A DNA stretch of 64,000 nt from Embleya hyalina (GCF_003967355.1 NZ_BIFH01000037.1:88277-152276), one strand, 5' to 3'. Shown: positions 33,984 through 43,594, counted from the first letter of the stretch. Numbers and translations are program-made. The notes: a model not told the origin generated them from the sequence alone.

Positions 33984-36194
33984 ATGTCCTCGCTGTTGTA
34001 TCGCCTCGGCCGCTTCGCCGTTCGCCGCCGCCGGCTCGTCATCGCCGCCTGGGTGCTGATCCTGGTGGCCTCGGCGGCGGCCGCGCTCACCCTGATGAAA
34101 CCCTTCGCGTCGCACAACGACATCCCGGGCACGGAGTCGCAGCGCTCCCTCGACGTGTTGCGGGACCGCTTCCCGACCGCCGACGGCGCCGAGGGCCGGA
34201 TCGTGTTCCACACGTCCAACGGGGAGCGGATCGACGCCGGCCCGGCCCGCGCCGCGGTCCTGGCGGCCACCGAACAGGCCGCGGCCGTACGCGGGGTGGC
34301 CGCCGCCGAGGCCCCCTACCCGGCCGGCGCGGTCTCGGCCGACCGCGGCACCGCGATCACCGCGCTGACCTTCGCGGCGAAGCGGCCGGAGGACGTGCCG
34401 GCGTCGGTGCGCGACGCGGTGGCGGAGGTCGCCGAGCGGGCGCGGGGCGCGGGGTTGACGGTGGAACTGGGCGGCGAGGCGTTCGTCGAGGAGACCGCGC
34501 CGTTCGGTGTCGCCGAGTTGGCCGGACTGTTCGTCACGCTGGGCGTGTTGGTGTTCGTCTTCCGCTCCTTGCGCGCGGCGGTGGTGCCGCTGGTGACCGC
34601 GCTCGTCGGGGTCGCGGTGGGGGTGCTTCTGGTGCTCGCGGGCGGGCATTTCGTGACCATGGACAGCAGTTCGCTGACCCTGGCGTTGATGCTGGGTCTG
34701 GCGGTGGGGGTCGACTACGCGCTGTTCATCGTCTCCCGGCACCGTGATCAGGTCCGGGCGGGCATGGAGCCTGCGGAGTCGGTGGGGCGGGCGGTGGGTA
34801 CGGCCGGGACGGCGGTGGTCTTCGCCGGTGCCACCGTGGTGATCGCGCTGGCCGCACTCGCCGTGGTGCGCATCCCCTTCCTGACCGTGATGGGGGTGGC
34901 GGCCGCGGTCACCGTCGTGGTGTCGGTACTGGTGGCGCTGACCCTGCTGCCGGCGCTGCTCGGGGTGCTGGGTGCGCGGGTGGCGTCCAGTGCGATCCCG
35001 GCACTGCGGCGGGCGGCGGATCGGGCCGACGGGGCCGGCCGGGCCGGGGGGCGGGCCGCGCCGGGCGCGCGGTGGGTGGGCGTGGTGATCCGCTCGCGGT
35101 GGGTGGTGCTGCCGCTGGGCGTGGCCGGCCTGGCCCTGTGCGCGTTGCCCGCCCTCGACCTGCGACCGGGCCTGCCCAAGGACCGCGGCGACACGACCGC
35201 GGTGCGGGCGCAGCGGCTGATCGACGCGGGCTTCGGGCCCGGGTACACCGGCGCGCTGGTGGTGGTCGTCCAGGGTTCGCCGGCGAGCGCGATGCCGGCG
35301 GCCGAGATGCTCGCCGCGAAGGTGGCCACGCTCGCCGACGTCGCCTCGGTGGCGAAGCCGGTTCCGGACGCGAGCGGCGGGACGGTGATGGTCCACGTGG
35401 TGCCGGCCGCCGGGCCCGACTCGACCCGTACCCGGGACCTGCTCGACGACATCCGGCACGCGCGCGACCCGATCGCCGGCGGCACCCGTACCCGGATCGA
35501 CGTGACCGGCGGCACGGCGGTGGATCTGGACGTGGCGAGCAGACTCGCCGCCGCGCTGCCGGTGTACTGCCTGGTGGTGATGGGCCTGGCCGTGCTGCTG
35601 CTCACGGTGGTGTTCCGGTCGGCGGTGGTGCCGGTGAAGGCGGCGCTGGGCTTCCTGCTGTCGGCGCTCGGCGCGCTGGGCGCGGTGGTCGCGGTCTTCC
35701 AGTGGGGCTGGTCGTCCGCGCTCGTGGGACTGGACGGCACCGGGCCGATCGTGAGCTTCCTGCCGATCCTGCTGATCGGCATCCTGTTCGGCCTGGCCAT
35801 GGACTACGAGGTGTTCCTGGTCTCGCGGATGCGCGAGGAGTACACCCGCGGCCGGCCCGCGCTCGACGCGCTGCGGGTGGGCTACGGGCACAGCGCCAAG
35901 GTGGTCACCGCCGCCGCGTTGATCATGGTGTCCGTGTTCGGGTCGTTCGTGTTGTCCGACAACGTGGTGGTCAAGGGCATGGGGTTCGCGCTGGCCGCGG
36001 GCGTGTTGTTCGACGCGTTCGTGGTCCGGATGACGCTGGTGCCGGCCGTCCTGGCGGTGCTCGGCGATCGGGCCTGGTGGTTGCCCCGGGCCCTCGACCG
36101 CCTCCTGCCGGACGTGGACCTGGAAGGCGCCGGACCGACGCGCCGACTCGACGGCGCCGCTGCCGTGCCGCCGGAGCGGGTGAACACGTGCTGA
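33984..36194 (+). CDS. MMPL-family RND transporter
   Basis: A 736-residue membrane protein of the MmpL/ActII-ORF3 type. A first helix (LVIAAWVLILVASAAAALTL) is followed by an extracytoplasmic domain, then a five-helix block with GLAVGVDYALFIVSRHRDQ, and a repeat of this layout in the second half with LFGLAMDYEVFLVSRMREEY. The two Asp-Tyr motifs in helices 4 and 10 are the proton-relay sites. Such pumps export lipids or drugs across the membrane. Its divergent placement from the two-component system suggests control by it. ATG at 33984 was chosen as the first Met before the helix. Confidence 0.9.
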   Translation: MSSLLYRLGRFAVRRRRLVIAAWVLILVASAAAALTLMKPFASHNDIPGTESQRSLDVLRDRFPTADGAEGRIVFHTSNGERIDAGPARAAVLAATEQAAAVRGVAAAEAPYPAGAVSADRGTAITALTFAAKRPEDVPASVRDAVAEVAERARGAGLTVELGGEAFVEETAPFGVAELAGLFVTLGVLVFVFRSLRAAVVPLVTALVGVAVGVLLVLAGGHFVTMDSSSLTLALMLGLAVGVDYALFIVSRHRDQVRAGMEPAESVGRAVGTAGTAVVFAGATVVIALAALAVVRIPFLTVMGVAAAVTVVVSVLVALTLLPALLGVLGARVASSAIPALRRAADRADGAGRAGGRAAPGARWVGVVIRSRWVVLPLGVAGLALCALPALDLRPGLPKDRGDTTAVRAQRLIDAGFGPGYTGALVVVVQGSPASAMPAAEMLAAKVATLADVASVAKPVPDASGGTVMVHVVPAAGPDSTRTRDLLDDIRHARDPIAGGTRTRIDVTGGTAVDLDVASRLAAALPVYCLVVMGLAVLLLTVVFRSAVVPVKAALGFLLSALGALGAVVAVFQWGWSSALVGLDGTGPIVSFLPILLIGILFGLAMDYEVFLVSRMREEYTRGRPALDALRVGYGHSAKVVTAAALIMVSVFGSFVLSDNVVVKGMGFALAAGVLFDAFVVRMTLVPAVLAVLGDRAWWLPRALDRLLPDVDLEGAGPTRRLDGAAAVPPERVNTC

Positions 36195-36376
36195 ACGAGA
36201 CACGATTCCCGCGGTACGGGCCGGGGTTCGAAGGAATCCGCGGATGCCCCGGACGCGACGTGGCGGACGTGCCGCGGGCGCGCCACGGGGGTACCCGAGG
36301 CGGGTGGTACGCCCGATGGGTCGCCCGAACACCCGATGGGAACACACGTTCGAATTCGGGTTCGATCGGGGCTACC

Positions 36377-36775
36377 ATGATCGGCATGACCGAGCCACCG
36401 GACGTCGACGCACTGGAGGCGTCGTTCTCCGGTGGCCGAGCGACCCTGGGGCAACGCGTCGACGCCACCCGCGCCCAGGCGGCCCGCGCCGCCGAGTCGC
36501 CGCGCCACGCCCAGCCGGGACCCCCACCACCGGCGGAGGGCACGTGGGTGTGGGTCCGGCAGCCGGAGGACCGCGGCGTACTGCTGTGTCGTGTGGTGCG
36601 CTGGGAGCGCACGGCGTCCGGTGCCTGGGCGCTGCGCGTCGACCTGCCGATCTGGGCCGGATACCGGGTCCCGGGCGGGTACGAGATCGACGGGTCGCAT
36701 CACCTGCAGATCGCGCCGACGCACGCGCTGATCGAGATCCCGGGCCAGGACTACAGCCGCATCCCGCGCCCGTAG
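36377..36775 (+). CDS. Hypothetical protein
   Basis: A 132-residue soluble protein of no known family. It has an Ala/Arg-rich helical N-terminal part and a compact C-terminal part with many Trp (GTWVWVRQPEDRGVLLCRVVRWER) that may form a small beta barrel. A second in-frame ATG at 36386 is an equally possible start. It lies 183 bp after the MMPL gene and ends at a strong convergent terminator. Confidence 0.6.
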   Translation: MIGMTEPPDVDALEASFSGGRATLGQRVDATRAQAARAAESPRHAQPGPPPPAEGTWVWVRQPEDRGVLLCRVVRWERTASGAWALRVDLPIWAGYRVPGGYEIDGSHHLQIAPTHALIEIPGQDYSRIPRP

Positions 36776-36814
36776 GGCGGGCGGGCGCGCGTCGCGGCCA
36801 CCGAATCGCACGTC

Positions 36815-36858
36815 GGCGGTCGGTGCGCGGGGCCGCGATGCCCGCCGCACCGACCGCC
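36815..36858. terminator. Convergent hairpin terminator
   Basis: Perfect 13-bp inverted repeat GGCGGTCGGTGCG / CGCACCGACCGCC with an 18-base loop, between two converging genes that end at 36775 and 36873. It can serve both strands. Confidence 0.75.
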
Positions 36859-36872
36859 GTGGGGCGACCCGG

Positions 36873-37769
36873 TCAGCGCGTGAGCACGCTCGGGTCGATC
36901 CCGGCCAGCCGCTCCGGATCGGTGAGGATGTCCAGGGCGGTGATCCGCCCGTCCTCGATCGTGAACGCCATCACCGACAGCGGCGTGCCGTCGGACGCCA
37001 GCGCGACCACGCCCGGCGTGCCGTTGATCAGCGCCGGGAGCGCGATCTCGGCGAAACGGGCGAAGGTGATCGCCTGCGACGCGACATCACCGGCACCGCG
37101 CCGGAGCAGGCGCGGGCGCAGCGTGCCGCCGTCGGAGCGGGCCACCACCTCGGGGTGGAGCACCGCGACCAGGGCCTCGAAGTCGCCGCCGCGCGAGGCG
37201 GCGAGGAACGCGTCGACCACCGCGCGGCGCCGACCCGGGTCGGGCTCCGGGGCGGGCGAGGCGCCCTCGACCCGGCGCCGGGCCCGACTGGCGAGCTGCC
37301 GGGTGGAGGCGAGCGTACGGTCCAGGACCGGGGCGATCTCGTCGAAGGGCACGCCGAACATGTCGTGCAGGACGAAGGCCAGCCGCTCGTCGGGGGCCAG
37401 CGTCTCCAGCACCACGAGAAGCGCGAAGCCGACCGAGTCGGCCAGCAGGATCTCCTGCTCGGGATCCACGCCGTCGGGACCGCTGACGATCGGATCGGGC
37501 AGGCGGACGAGTCCGTCGTCGTCCTGCAGCGGATCCTCACGGCGCGCGACCCGCGACCGCAACATGTCCAGGCACACCCGACCGACCACCGTGGTCAGCC
37601 AGCCGCCCAGGTTCCGCACCTCGGAGACGTCGGACCGACTCAGCCGCAACCAGGCCTCCTGAACCGCGTCGTCGGCCTCGCCGAGCGAGCCCAGCATCCG
37701 GTAGGCCACCGCCCGCAGATGCGGCCGGGTCTCCTCGAACCGCAGCGCCAGGAAATCTTCTTCGCTCAC
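36873..37769 (-). CDS. ECF41-type RNA polymerase sigma factor with SnoaL-like C-terminal domain
   Basis: A 298-residue extracytoplasmic-function sigma factor. Region 2 is VAYRMLGSLGEADDAVQEAW, region 4 is RLAFVLHDMFGVPFDEIAP, and a SnoaL/NTF2-like domain of about 100 residues follows (VVDAFLAASRGGDFEALVAVL). The linker RLPDPIV and ARSDGGTL correspond to the ECF41 linker and C-terminal motifs. In this group the C-terminal domain itself tunes activity, in place of an anti-sigma factor. It is divergent from an AhpD/carboxymuconolactone decarboxylase-like gene, the usual ECF41 partner. The GTG start lies one base from the partner's promoter -35 box. Confidence 0.92.
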   Translation of the reverse strand: MSEEDFLALRFEETRPHLRAVAYRMLGSLGEADDAVQEAWLRLSRSDVSEVRNLGGWLTTVVGRVCLDMLRSRVARREDPLQDDDGLVRLPDPIVSGPDGVDPEQEILLADSVGFALLVVLETLAPDERLAFVLHDMFGVPFDEIAPVLDRTLASTRQLASRARRRVEGASPAPEPDPGRRRAVVDAFLAASRGGDFEALVAVLHPEVVARSDGGTLRPRLLRRGAGDVASQAITFARFAEIALPALINGTPGVVALASDGTPLSVMAFTIEDGRITALDILTDPERLAGIDPSVLTR

Positions 37770-37770
37770 C

Positions 37771-37797
37771 TGTCACATCTCCATCGGCTGTTTCGTC
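37771..37797 (+). promoter_or_regulatory. ECF41-type promoter for the AhpD-like gene
   Basis: TGTCACA at 37771-37777 and CGTC at 37794-37797, separated by exactly 16 bases, match the published ECF41 promoter consensus. The start point should fall about 65 bases before the ATG at 37871. The sigma factor gene diverges from this point. Confidence 0.85.
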
Positions 37798-37870
37798 AGT
37801 GGAGTGAAGGACGATAACCGGCCGGTACACAAACGAACCGACCGCCCACGATCGGAAAGAAGAAGACATC

Positions 37871-38332
37871 ATGAGCGCTCGGATGAAGAACCCCGCCATG
37901 GTCCTGCCCGACGCGGTGAAGGGCATCCAGAACATCTACAAGGCGATGTATTCCAGCGGCGTGTCGCAGGAGATCCTGGAACTGGTCCACCTGCGCGCCA
38001 GTCAGATCAACGGCTGCAGCGCCTGTGTGTTCGCCGGTGTCGCCGGCGCGAAGAAGGCGGGTACCACCGACGAGCGGCTGCACGCCGTCGCGGCCTGGCG
38101 CGAGACTCCCTTCTTCTCCGACGCCGAGCGCGCCGCGCTGGCCCTGACCGAGGCATCCACCCGGCTCGCCGACCACAGCGGCCAGGCCGTACCGGACGCG
38201 CTGTGGGACGAGGTCGCCGACCACTTCGACGAGCGGCAGCTGTCCGCGATCATCCTGATGATCTCGATCACCAACTTCTTCAACCGGATCAACACCACGA
38301 TCGAGGAGCCGGCCGGCGCCTCCTGGGGCTGA
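37871..38332 (+). CDS. AhpD/carboxymuconolactone decarboxylase-like protein
   Basis: A 153-residue all-helical protein of the CMD/AhpD family. The redox pair is in QINGCSACVFAG (C-x-x-C), and the pattern continues with ALTEASTRLAD and ISITNFFNRINTT. Family members reduce peroxiredoxin partners or remove peroxides with the Cys pair. Such genes are the standard neighbour and target of ECF41 sigma factors, and the ECF41 promoter sits in front of it. A purine-rich stretch (GAAAGAAGAAG) supplies the ribosome site. Confidence 0.9.
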   Translation: MSARMKNPAMVLPDAVKGIQNIYKAMYSSGVSQEILELVHLRASQINGCSACVFAGVAGAKKAGTTDERLHAVAAWRETPFFSDAERAALALTEASTRLADHSGQAVPDALWDEVADHFDERQLSAIILMISITNFFNRINTTIEEPAGASWG

Positions 38333-38378
38333 GCCGCCGCGGCACGGGGCGGTACCCGGGATCCGGCGACGGTCCCGG

Positions 38379-38417
38379 GGCCGACACCACGCGCGGAGGG
38401 CGTGCGTGGTGTCGGCC
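38379..38417. terminator. Convergent hairpin terminator
   Basis: Perfect 14-bp inverted repeat GGCCGACACCACGC / GCGTGGTGTCGGCC with an 11-base loop, between the AhpD-like gene (+) and the hydrolase gene (-). Confidence 0.8.
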
Positions 38418-38489
38418 GAACGGGGGTCGAAGGCGTGGGCGGACACACCTTCGGCGGTCGCCCGGGACGGGCAGGGCTCGGGGCGGCGC

Positions 38490-39269
38490 TCAGGTGCGCA
38501 CGGGCAGGAACGCGTCGAGGATCGGGAGCAGCAGGTCGGTGCGCCCGGGCACGCCCATGTGCGTGGTGTCCGGCAGGACCGCGAGCCGGGACGAGGGGAT
38601 CAACTCGTGCATGCGCGCGGCGTGTTCCACCCGGATGAAGTCGGTGTCGCCGATCACCAGGAGGGTGGGTGCGGCGATCGCGCGCAACTCGTCGTCGGTC
38701 CATTCGGTGAAGCCGTGCGCGACGGGCTGGAGCTTGGCCAGGGTGGCCTCGAAGGCGGTCGGGTCGGGGGCGACCCGGGCGTACGCCTCGACCATCGCCT
38801 TGAAGTCGGCCTCGGTCGGCAGACGCGGTGAGGTCTGCTCGGGGGCGGCGATCTCCGGGAAGTAGCCGTCGTGCCGGTAGTGCGTGGCCAACAGGGCCAG
38901 CCGGTTCACCCGTTCCGGCGCGCGCACCGCGGCACGCAGCGCGGTCAGGCCGCCGAGACTGTAGCCGAGCAGGTCGGCCCGATCGACGTCGAGGTGGTCG
39001 AGCAGCGCGATCACGTCGTCGGCGAACACCTCCAGCGACATCTCGCGGTCGGTGTCGGCGGTGTGCCCGTGCCCCTGCAACTCGACGCCGATCACCCGAC
39101 GGTGCGCGGCGAGCGCGGGCAGCAGCGCGCCGAAGGACAGGTCGATGGTCTGCGCCCCACCGTGGAGCAGAACCAACGGGGGTACGGCTCCCTCGACTCC
39201 GTGCTCCTCGTGGTACATCTCGATCCCGTTGACCGGCGCGTAGCCGGCGGTGCGTGCACTGATCGTCAT
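38490..39269 (-). CDS. Alpha/beta hydrolase
   Basis: A 259-residue hydrolase of the haloperoxidase/esterase-like group. VLLHGGAQTID carries the oxyanion motif, LLGYSLGGLTA the nucleophile Ser (G-Y-S-L-G), VIGDTDF the Asp region and PDTTHMG the catalytic His. It is cytosolic with no signal peptide. The ATG at 39269 begins the conserved region; the upstream frame is open but not protein-like. Substrate unknown. Confidence 0.87.
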   Translation of the reverse strand: MTISARTAGYAPVNGIEMYHEEHGVEGAVPPLVLLHGGAQTIDLSFGALLPALAAHRRVIGVELQGHGHTADTDREMSLEVFADDVIALLDHLDVDRADLLGYSLGGLTALRAAVRAPERVNRLALLATHYRHDGYFPEIAAPEQTSPRLPTEADFKAMVEAYARVAPDPTAFEATLAKLQPVAHGFTEWTDDELRAIAAPTLLVIGDTDFIRVEHAARMHELIPSSRLAVLPDTTHMGVPGRTDLLLPILDAFLPVRT

Positions 39270-39456
39270 CCCACTGCTCTCCTGACCCTCGTCCGAGTGA
39301 ATACGCGACGTCACACTCATTGGACCGCCCGGGCCGGCAAAACTCATCGCGGGCACGCGGGCACGCGGGCACGCTTGGGCCGCCGGTGTCGGGTTTTGAG
39401 GCGGACTTGGGGGTGTTCTCAGGTTGTCTTCATCTGCGGGATCGAGAGTCTCGGGT

Positions 39457-40413
39457 ATGACGGAAGACAATGCGGGGAGTGCGGAGTCCACCGGGATCGA
39501 GACGCGGGCCCCGGGCCGGCGGCGGGTGAAGCGGGCCTTCCTGGTGCCGGCCGTGGCGGTCGTGGTGGCCGGCCTGGTCGGCGGGTTGTCGGGGGTGGTC
39601 GTGGTGCGGCACTTCGAGGACTCCGACCACGCGCCGCCGGCGGCGGTCGGCGGGGTGCCGGTGCACAACGCCTCCGCGAGCGGGGGCGCGGGGTCGGTGT
39701 CGGCGGTGGCGGCGGCCGTCCGGTCGAGTGTGGTCGAGTTGCGGGTGACCTCACGGCGCGGCTCGGTGACGGGTTCGGGGGTGGTCCTGGACACCGCCGG
39801 CCGGATCCTGACCAACGATCACGTGGTGGCCGGGGCGGGTTCCGGCGGCGTCACGGTGGTCTTCGCCGACGGTCGCGCCGCCGCCGGTACCGTGTCGGCG
39901 AGCGATGCCGCCCACGATCTCGCGGTGGTCCGGGTGAGCGGCGTCGGCGGCCTCACCCCGGCCGTGCTCGGCGACTCGGCGTCGTTGCAAGTGGGCGACG
40001 GGGTGGTCGCGTTCGGGTCGCCCCTCGGCCTGGGCGGCACGGTCACCTCCGGCGTGGTCGGCGCGCTGAACCGGCCCATCACGACGTCCGGGGAGAGTGC
40101 GGTCGTGCCCGACGACGCGAGTGGCGCGCGTACCTCGCCCATCGCGGCGACCGACTCGAACACGGTGACCTACCCGGCGATCCAGACCGACGTCGCGTTC
40201 GGCTCGGGCAGCTCGGGCGGCCCGCTCGTGGACCTGTCCGGCCGGGTCGTGGGCATCGACTCGGCCATCTACGACACCACCTCCGAGGGCGGCGACGACC
40301 TTCCCCGGGGCGGGAGCGGCGTCGAGGCCGACGCCGGCAGTGTCGGCATCACCTTCGCGATCCCGATCGATGTGGCCAAGACCTTCCTGAACACCCTCGG
40401 CCCCGACGCCTGA
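39457..40413 (+). CDS. Membrane-anchored trypsin-like serine protease (HtrA type, no PDZ)
   Basis: A 318-residue protein with an N-terminal cytosolic tail, one membrane helix (FLVPAVAVVVAGLVGGLSG) and an outside protease domain. The triad is His in LTNDHVVAGAG, Asp in AAHDLAVVRV and Ser in GSGSSGGPLVDLSG. HtrA/DegP proteases degrade misfolded exported proteins. The C-terminal PDZ domain usual in DegP is absent, so substrate choice must differ. I chose the ATG at 39457; it is the first Met before the basic stretch and helix. Confidence 0.88.
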   Translation: MTEDNAGSAESTGIETRAPGRRRVKRAFLVPAVAVVVAGLVGGLSGVVVVRHFEDSDHAPPAAVGGVPVHNASASGGAGSVSAVAAAVRSSVVELRVTSRRGSVTGSGVVLDTAGRILTNDHVVAGAGSGGVTVVFADGRAAAGTVSASDAAHDLAVVRVSGVGGLTPAVLGDSASLQVGDGVVAFGSPLGLGGTVTSGVVGALNRPITTSGESAVVPDDASGARTSPIAATDSNTVTYPAIQTDVAFGSGSSGGPLVDLSGRVVGIDSAIYDTTSEGGDDLPRGGSGVEADAGSVGITFAIPIDVAKTFLNTLGPDA

Positions 40414-40618
40414 CATCACCCCGGTCGCGCGCGGGTCGGGCATCGGGTGGCGGACCCGAACGTTCGGCTCGACGTACACCGCGTGGTCGTTCGCGGTGCC
40501 GCGGTGCACCGGGACCGGCGCGCCCGGCACCTCGACGGCGCCGACGTGCGTGGGGGAACCCGTTCGGAGCGGCCTGCGTCCATTCGCCGGATGTGCCGAC
40601 GGAAGGGGAGTCCGGGCG

Positions 40619-41254
40619 ATGGGTGGACGGCGGGTCACCGTGGGGACGGCGTGGATGCGCGGGGTGGTCGTACCGGTTGTGATGGCCGTGGCGGCGACCG
40701 CGTGCGGCGGTTCGGGTGGGGGCGGGTATCGGCGGCCCCACGCGGACGAGACACCCTCCGCGCTGCCGTGGACCGGGGAGGGGGCTCGGTTGACCCTGGC
40801 GACCGTACGCACCCGGGTCGCGGTGTTCCGGCTGCGGGTGCCCACCGACCGCTGGGTGCAGGGCGATTCGGCGGCGGTGTCCGGCTCGTTCTGCCCGGGC
40901 GTGCGGGTCGTGGTCAATCGGGGTACGGCCGGTCCGGACCTGGTGATCCAGTCCTTCGGTACGGCCTGCGACCCGCGCACCATGCCGGGATGGGAGCGGC
41001 TGAGCCCGAAGGACCTCTACCGCACCGAGTCCGACATCCCGACGGACCGCCCGGTCGAAACCGTGACCACTTCGCTCGGCCGAGCCGTGATGTTCGCCGG
41101 CACGGGCGGGGAACCGACGGCCGTCGTCTTCCTCGCCTCCCCGCTCCTGCCCGACCACCCGACCCTGGTGATCCGCACCGGCGGCCAACCCGGACTCTTC
41201 GCCACGACCCAACTCGCCGACCTCCTCCGCAACGGCCTGCTCCCGGCGACGTAG
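40619..41254 (+). CDS. Putative lipoprotein
   Basis: A 211-residue exported lipoprotein. The signal is GVVVPVVMAVAATAC-G with the lipidated Cys near residue 28, followed by a Gly-rich linker and a soluble domain of about 170 residues with two Cys (SFCPGV and GTACDP). I do not recognise the domain. The ATG was chosen for the GGAAGGGGAG site just upstream. It lies 205 bp after the protease gene on the same strand. Confidence 0.75.
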   Translation: MGGRRVTVGTAWMRGVVVPVVMAVAATACGGSGGGGYRRPHADETPSALPWTGEGARLTLATVRTRVAVFRLRVPTDRWVQGDSAAVSGSFCPGVRVVVNRGTAGPDLVIQSFGTACDPRTMPGWERLSPKDLYRTESDIPTDRPVETVTTSLGRAVMFAGTGGEPTAVVFLASPLLPDHPTLVIRTGGQPGLFATTQLADLLRNGLLPAT

Positions 41255-41482
41255 GCCCGAGCCGCGCGGGTCGGCGGGCGGGGTCGGGTCGGCGTTCAAT
41301 GTGCGCGGAGCGGGGTCGCCCGGCGTGTGCCGCCCGTGCCCGACGTCGGCATCGTGGTCGGCGACCGCGCGGCCCCGGTCGTCGACACCGACCCGGGCCC
41401 GCGCAACGTCTCGCCCACGTCCGCGCCGAGATCGGGCGCCCGCACGCGGCGGGCGTCGCCGTCGGCGCGACGGCGGCCACGA

Positions 41483-42664
41483 TCACCACGTCCTCTGCTC
41501 CGGCAAGTGCCCGGGCGGGTCCGGGAGTCGGCCCGTGCCGATGCGCAGCGGGCGGTCGAGCGAGCGCAGGCCGGTGGGTGGCGGGGCGCCGCCGCTCAGG
41601 CGGATGGCGAGCATCCGGGCGGTCAGCGGCGCGAACTTGAACGACCCGCCGGCCGACGCCGCGTCGGCGAACACCTCGCCGTCCGCCAGGTCGAGCAGCA
41701 GCGCGCCGCCCGTGACGGCGTCGGCGACGAAATAGCAGTCGCGCGCGCCGGTGATCCAGCCGGGATGGAAGCCGGGCACCAGCGGCGCGAACCGCTCGCG
41801 CAGGGTCCGGGTCCAGCGGACGGCGGCATCGCGGCCGGCCAACGAGGGCACCACGCGCGCGACTTCGTGCGCGGACAACCCGAGCGGGGCATCCGCGACC
41901 GGCGGCACCAGCCAGGCGCCGGACCCGGCGTCCAGAGCGGCCACCGCCGGCGTTCCCGTCCACGCGTGGTGCTGCTCGCGCGGCACCGCGCAGTACAGCA
42001 CGGTCTGCCGATGCAGGACGAGCCGATCGGCCGCGACCGGCGGCAGCAGCGTGCGGGCCCACGCCCCGGCCGCGACCAGCAGTCGGTCGCCGCGCAGGAC
42101 GCGCCCGTCGGCCAGGATCACCGAGCGGTCGGCGACGTCCAGGCGGACGACGGCGGTGTGCGCGAGCAGTTGTACGCGGGGATGGTGCCGCAGTCGGTGG
42201 ACGGCCGCCTCCAGGATGCGGTCCGCGAGCAGTACGCCGGCCCGCTCCTCGTACACCGCGCCCGCGCCGGCGGGGAAGCACAGATGGGGCCAGCGCCGGG
42301 CGAGCGCGATCGGGTCCAGCGCGTGCCCGCCACCGCCGGCGGCGGCGAGCAGGGCGCGGGCGCTGTCCACCCGGTGCGGTGCCAACCCGGTGAGCGCGCC
42401 CACCTGGTGGTAGCAGCGCACCCCCAGATACGCCTCCCACACCCGCCAGGCGTGATGCGCGGCGACCCCGGCCCGGGTGGCCCCGGGATCGTCCGGGTGC
42501 AGGGCGCGCAGCACCCGGTGCCGGTCGTGCGAGGCCGCGTGCGGATTGGGCAGGCGGCCCTGTTCGACGAGGGTGACCCGATGGCCGGCCCGGGCGCACT
42601 CCAGGGCGGTGAGCAGGCCGACGACGCCGCCGCCGACGATCACGGTACGCATCACCGTCCCCAT
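41483..42664 (-). CDS. FAD-dependent oxidoreductase (DAO/N-methyl amino acid oxidase-like)
   Basis: A 393-residue protein with the FAD site TVIVGGGVVGLLTALECARAG at the start and VLRGDRLLVAAGAWARTLLPP in the middle. The family (sarcosine, N-methyltryptophan and glycine oxidases) oxidises amines with O2. The usual C-terminal covalent-flavin Cys motif is not obvious, although YFVADAVTGGALLLDLADGEVF corresponds to the final FAD-binding loop. Starts at 42664 or 42652 are equally possible. It is isolated, so the substrate is unknown. Confidence 0.8.
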   Translation of the reverse strand: MGTVMRTVIVGGGVVGLLTALECARAGHRVTLVEQGRLPNPHAASHDRHRVLRALHPDDPGATRAGVAAHHAWRVWEAYLGVRCYHQVGALTGLAPHRVDSARALLAAAGGGGHALDPIALARRWPHLCFPAGAGAVYEERAGVLLADRILEAAVHRLRHHPRVQLLAHTAVVRLDVADRSVILADGRVLRGDRLLVAAGAWARTLLPPVAADRLVLHRQTVLYCAVPREQHHAWTGTPAVAALDAGSGAWLVPPVADAPLGLSAHEVARVVPSLAGRDAAVRWTRTLRERFAPLVPGFHPGWITGARDCYFVADAVTGGALLLDLADGEVFADAASAGGSFKFAPLTARMLAIRLSGGAPPPTGLRSLDRPLRIGTGRLPDPPGHLPEQRTW

Positions 42665-43286
42665 GCCGGCGCCGCCTCCGGCCCCGCCTCGGTGCCGCCG
42701 CCTAGCGGTTTCGATGGACGGCCCTTTTCGGGGCGCCGCCCTGCATCGCCCACCGCCCGGGAAAAGTGAGTCCGGAAAGCCAGGGATTTGAATTCGGACG
42801 TCGCCACCGACCGTCTCCCGGATGTAAACGATCATTTCAGGGATGCCAGGCACTCCGGATCGAACATACGGCGCCATCGGACGGCAATCAAGCCTTCTTT
42901 CGCGGGCGACCCGGAAAGCGGATCGGCGTATTCCCGTTGGTTGTGGATCAGGGGTGAATCCCGATCGATATCGACGGAGAAATGGTTCGCGATACTTCGC
43001 GGCGGAGACGAGGGAATTCACCGGGGCCGCTCGAATCGGTCCGTCCCACGGCCGCCCGGGCCGCCCCGGCCGCGACGGCCCGCCGTCCCGGTCGATCACC
43101 CGGACGGGCCAATCCCGCCCCGCCCGTCTCGACGGCCGACCGCGTGCCGGTGACCTCGCACTCCGTGTCCCCGCACGCGGATCGGGACCGTCCGGCCCGG
43201 CTCGCGGCGGGCCCGGCCCGGATGCGCGCGGGACCGCCCCCGGATTGCATGGTGAGGCCGGTGAATCCCAGCACACGGGAGCGGAA
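42665..43286. other. Long intergenic region, no gene seen
   Basis: About 620 bases between divergent genes. The part near 42770-43020 is lower in G/C than its surroundings. No frame shows the expected codon bias over a useful length, and I see no tRNA or clear hairpin. Confidence 0.5.
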
Positions 43287-43490
43287 ATGCATGTGATGCG
43301 AGCGGTCGAAGGTCCGGACAATGTGGTGTGGCACGCGATGGAGGGCGAGGACACCGCGTTGTGCGGCGAGACCCTGCCGAACTTTCGTGAAGTGCACGGC
43401 AGTCGCCGGCGGGAGACGTTCTGTGTGGCGTGCATGGTCGAGATCGAACAGATCGCGGCGCCCGGCGCGACACCGACCTCCCGACACTGA
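43287..43490 (+). CDS. Small Cys/His-containing protein (67 aa)
   Basis: A 67-residue protein with His in VVWHAMEG, Cys in ALCGETLP and a C-x-x-C pair in TFCVACMVEIEQ, a set that could bind zinc. GGGAGCGG lies before the ATG. Similar tiny proteins with a His-Cys...C-x-x-C pattern are common next to regulatory genes in streptomycetes and have no known role. It converges on the HATPase gene. Confidence 0.65.
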   Translation: MHVMRAVEGPDNVVWHAMEGEDTALCGETLPNFREVHGSRRRETFCVACMVEIEQIAAPGATPTSRH

Positions 43491-43594
43491 ATCTCCTACC
43501 GGTCCGTCCCACCAGTCTTTCCCACCCCGCGGCCCCGACCTCACCCGCCCGCTCCTCGGGGCGAAAGAGGTCGGGGCCGCCGCGCGTCGACCGA

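Noticed and set aside
41301-41482. Protein-like stretch (VPDVGIVVGDRAAPVVDTDPG) after the lipoprotein gene
   Set aside because: Too short, with no start or ribosome site; could be a remnant but cannot be assigned.
42665-42930. In-frame N-terminal extension of the FAD oxidase gene
   Set aside because: FAD proteins of this family begin within a few residues of the GxGxxG motif, and the extension is not protein-like.
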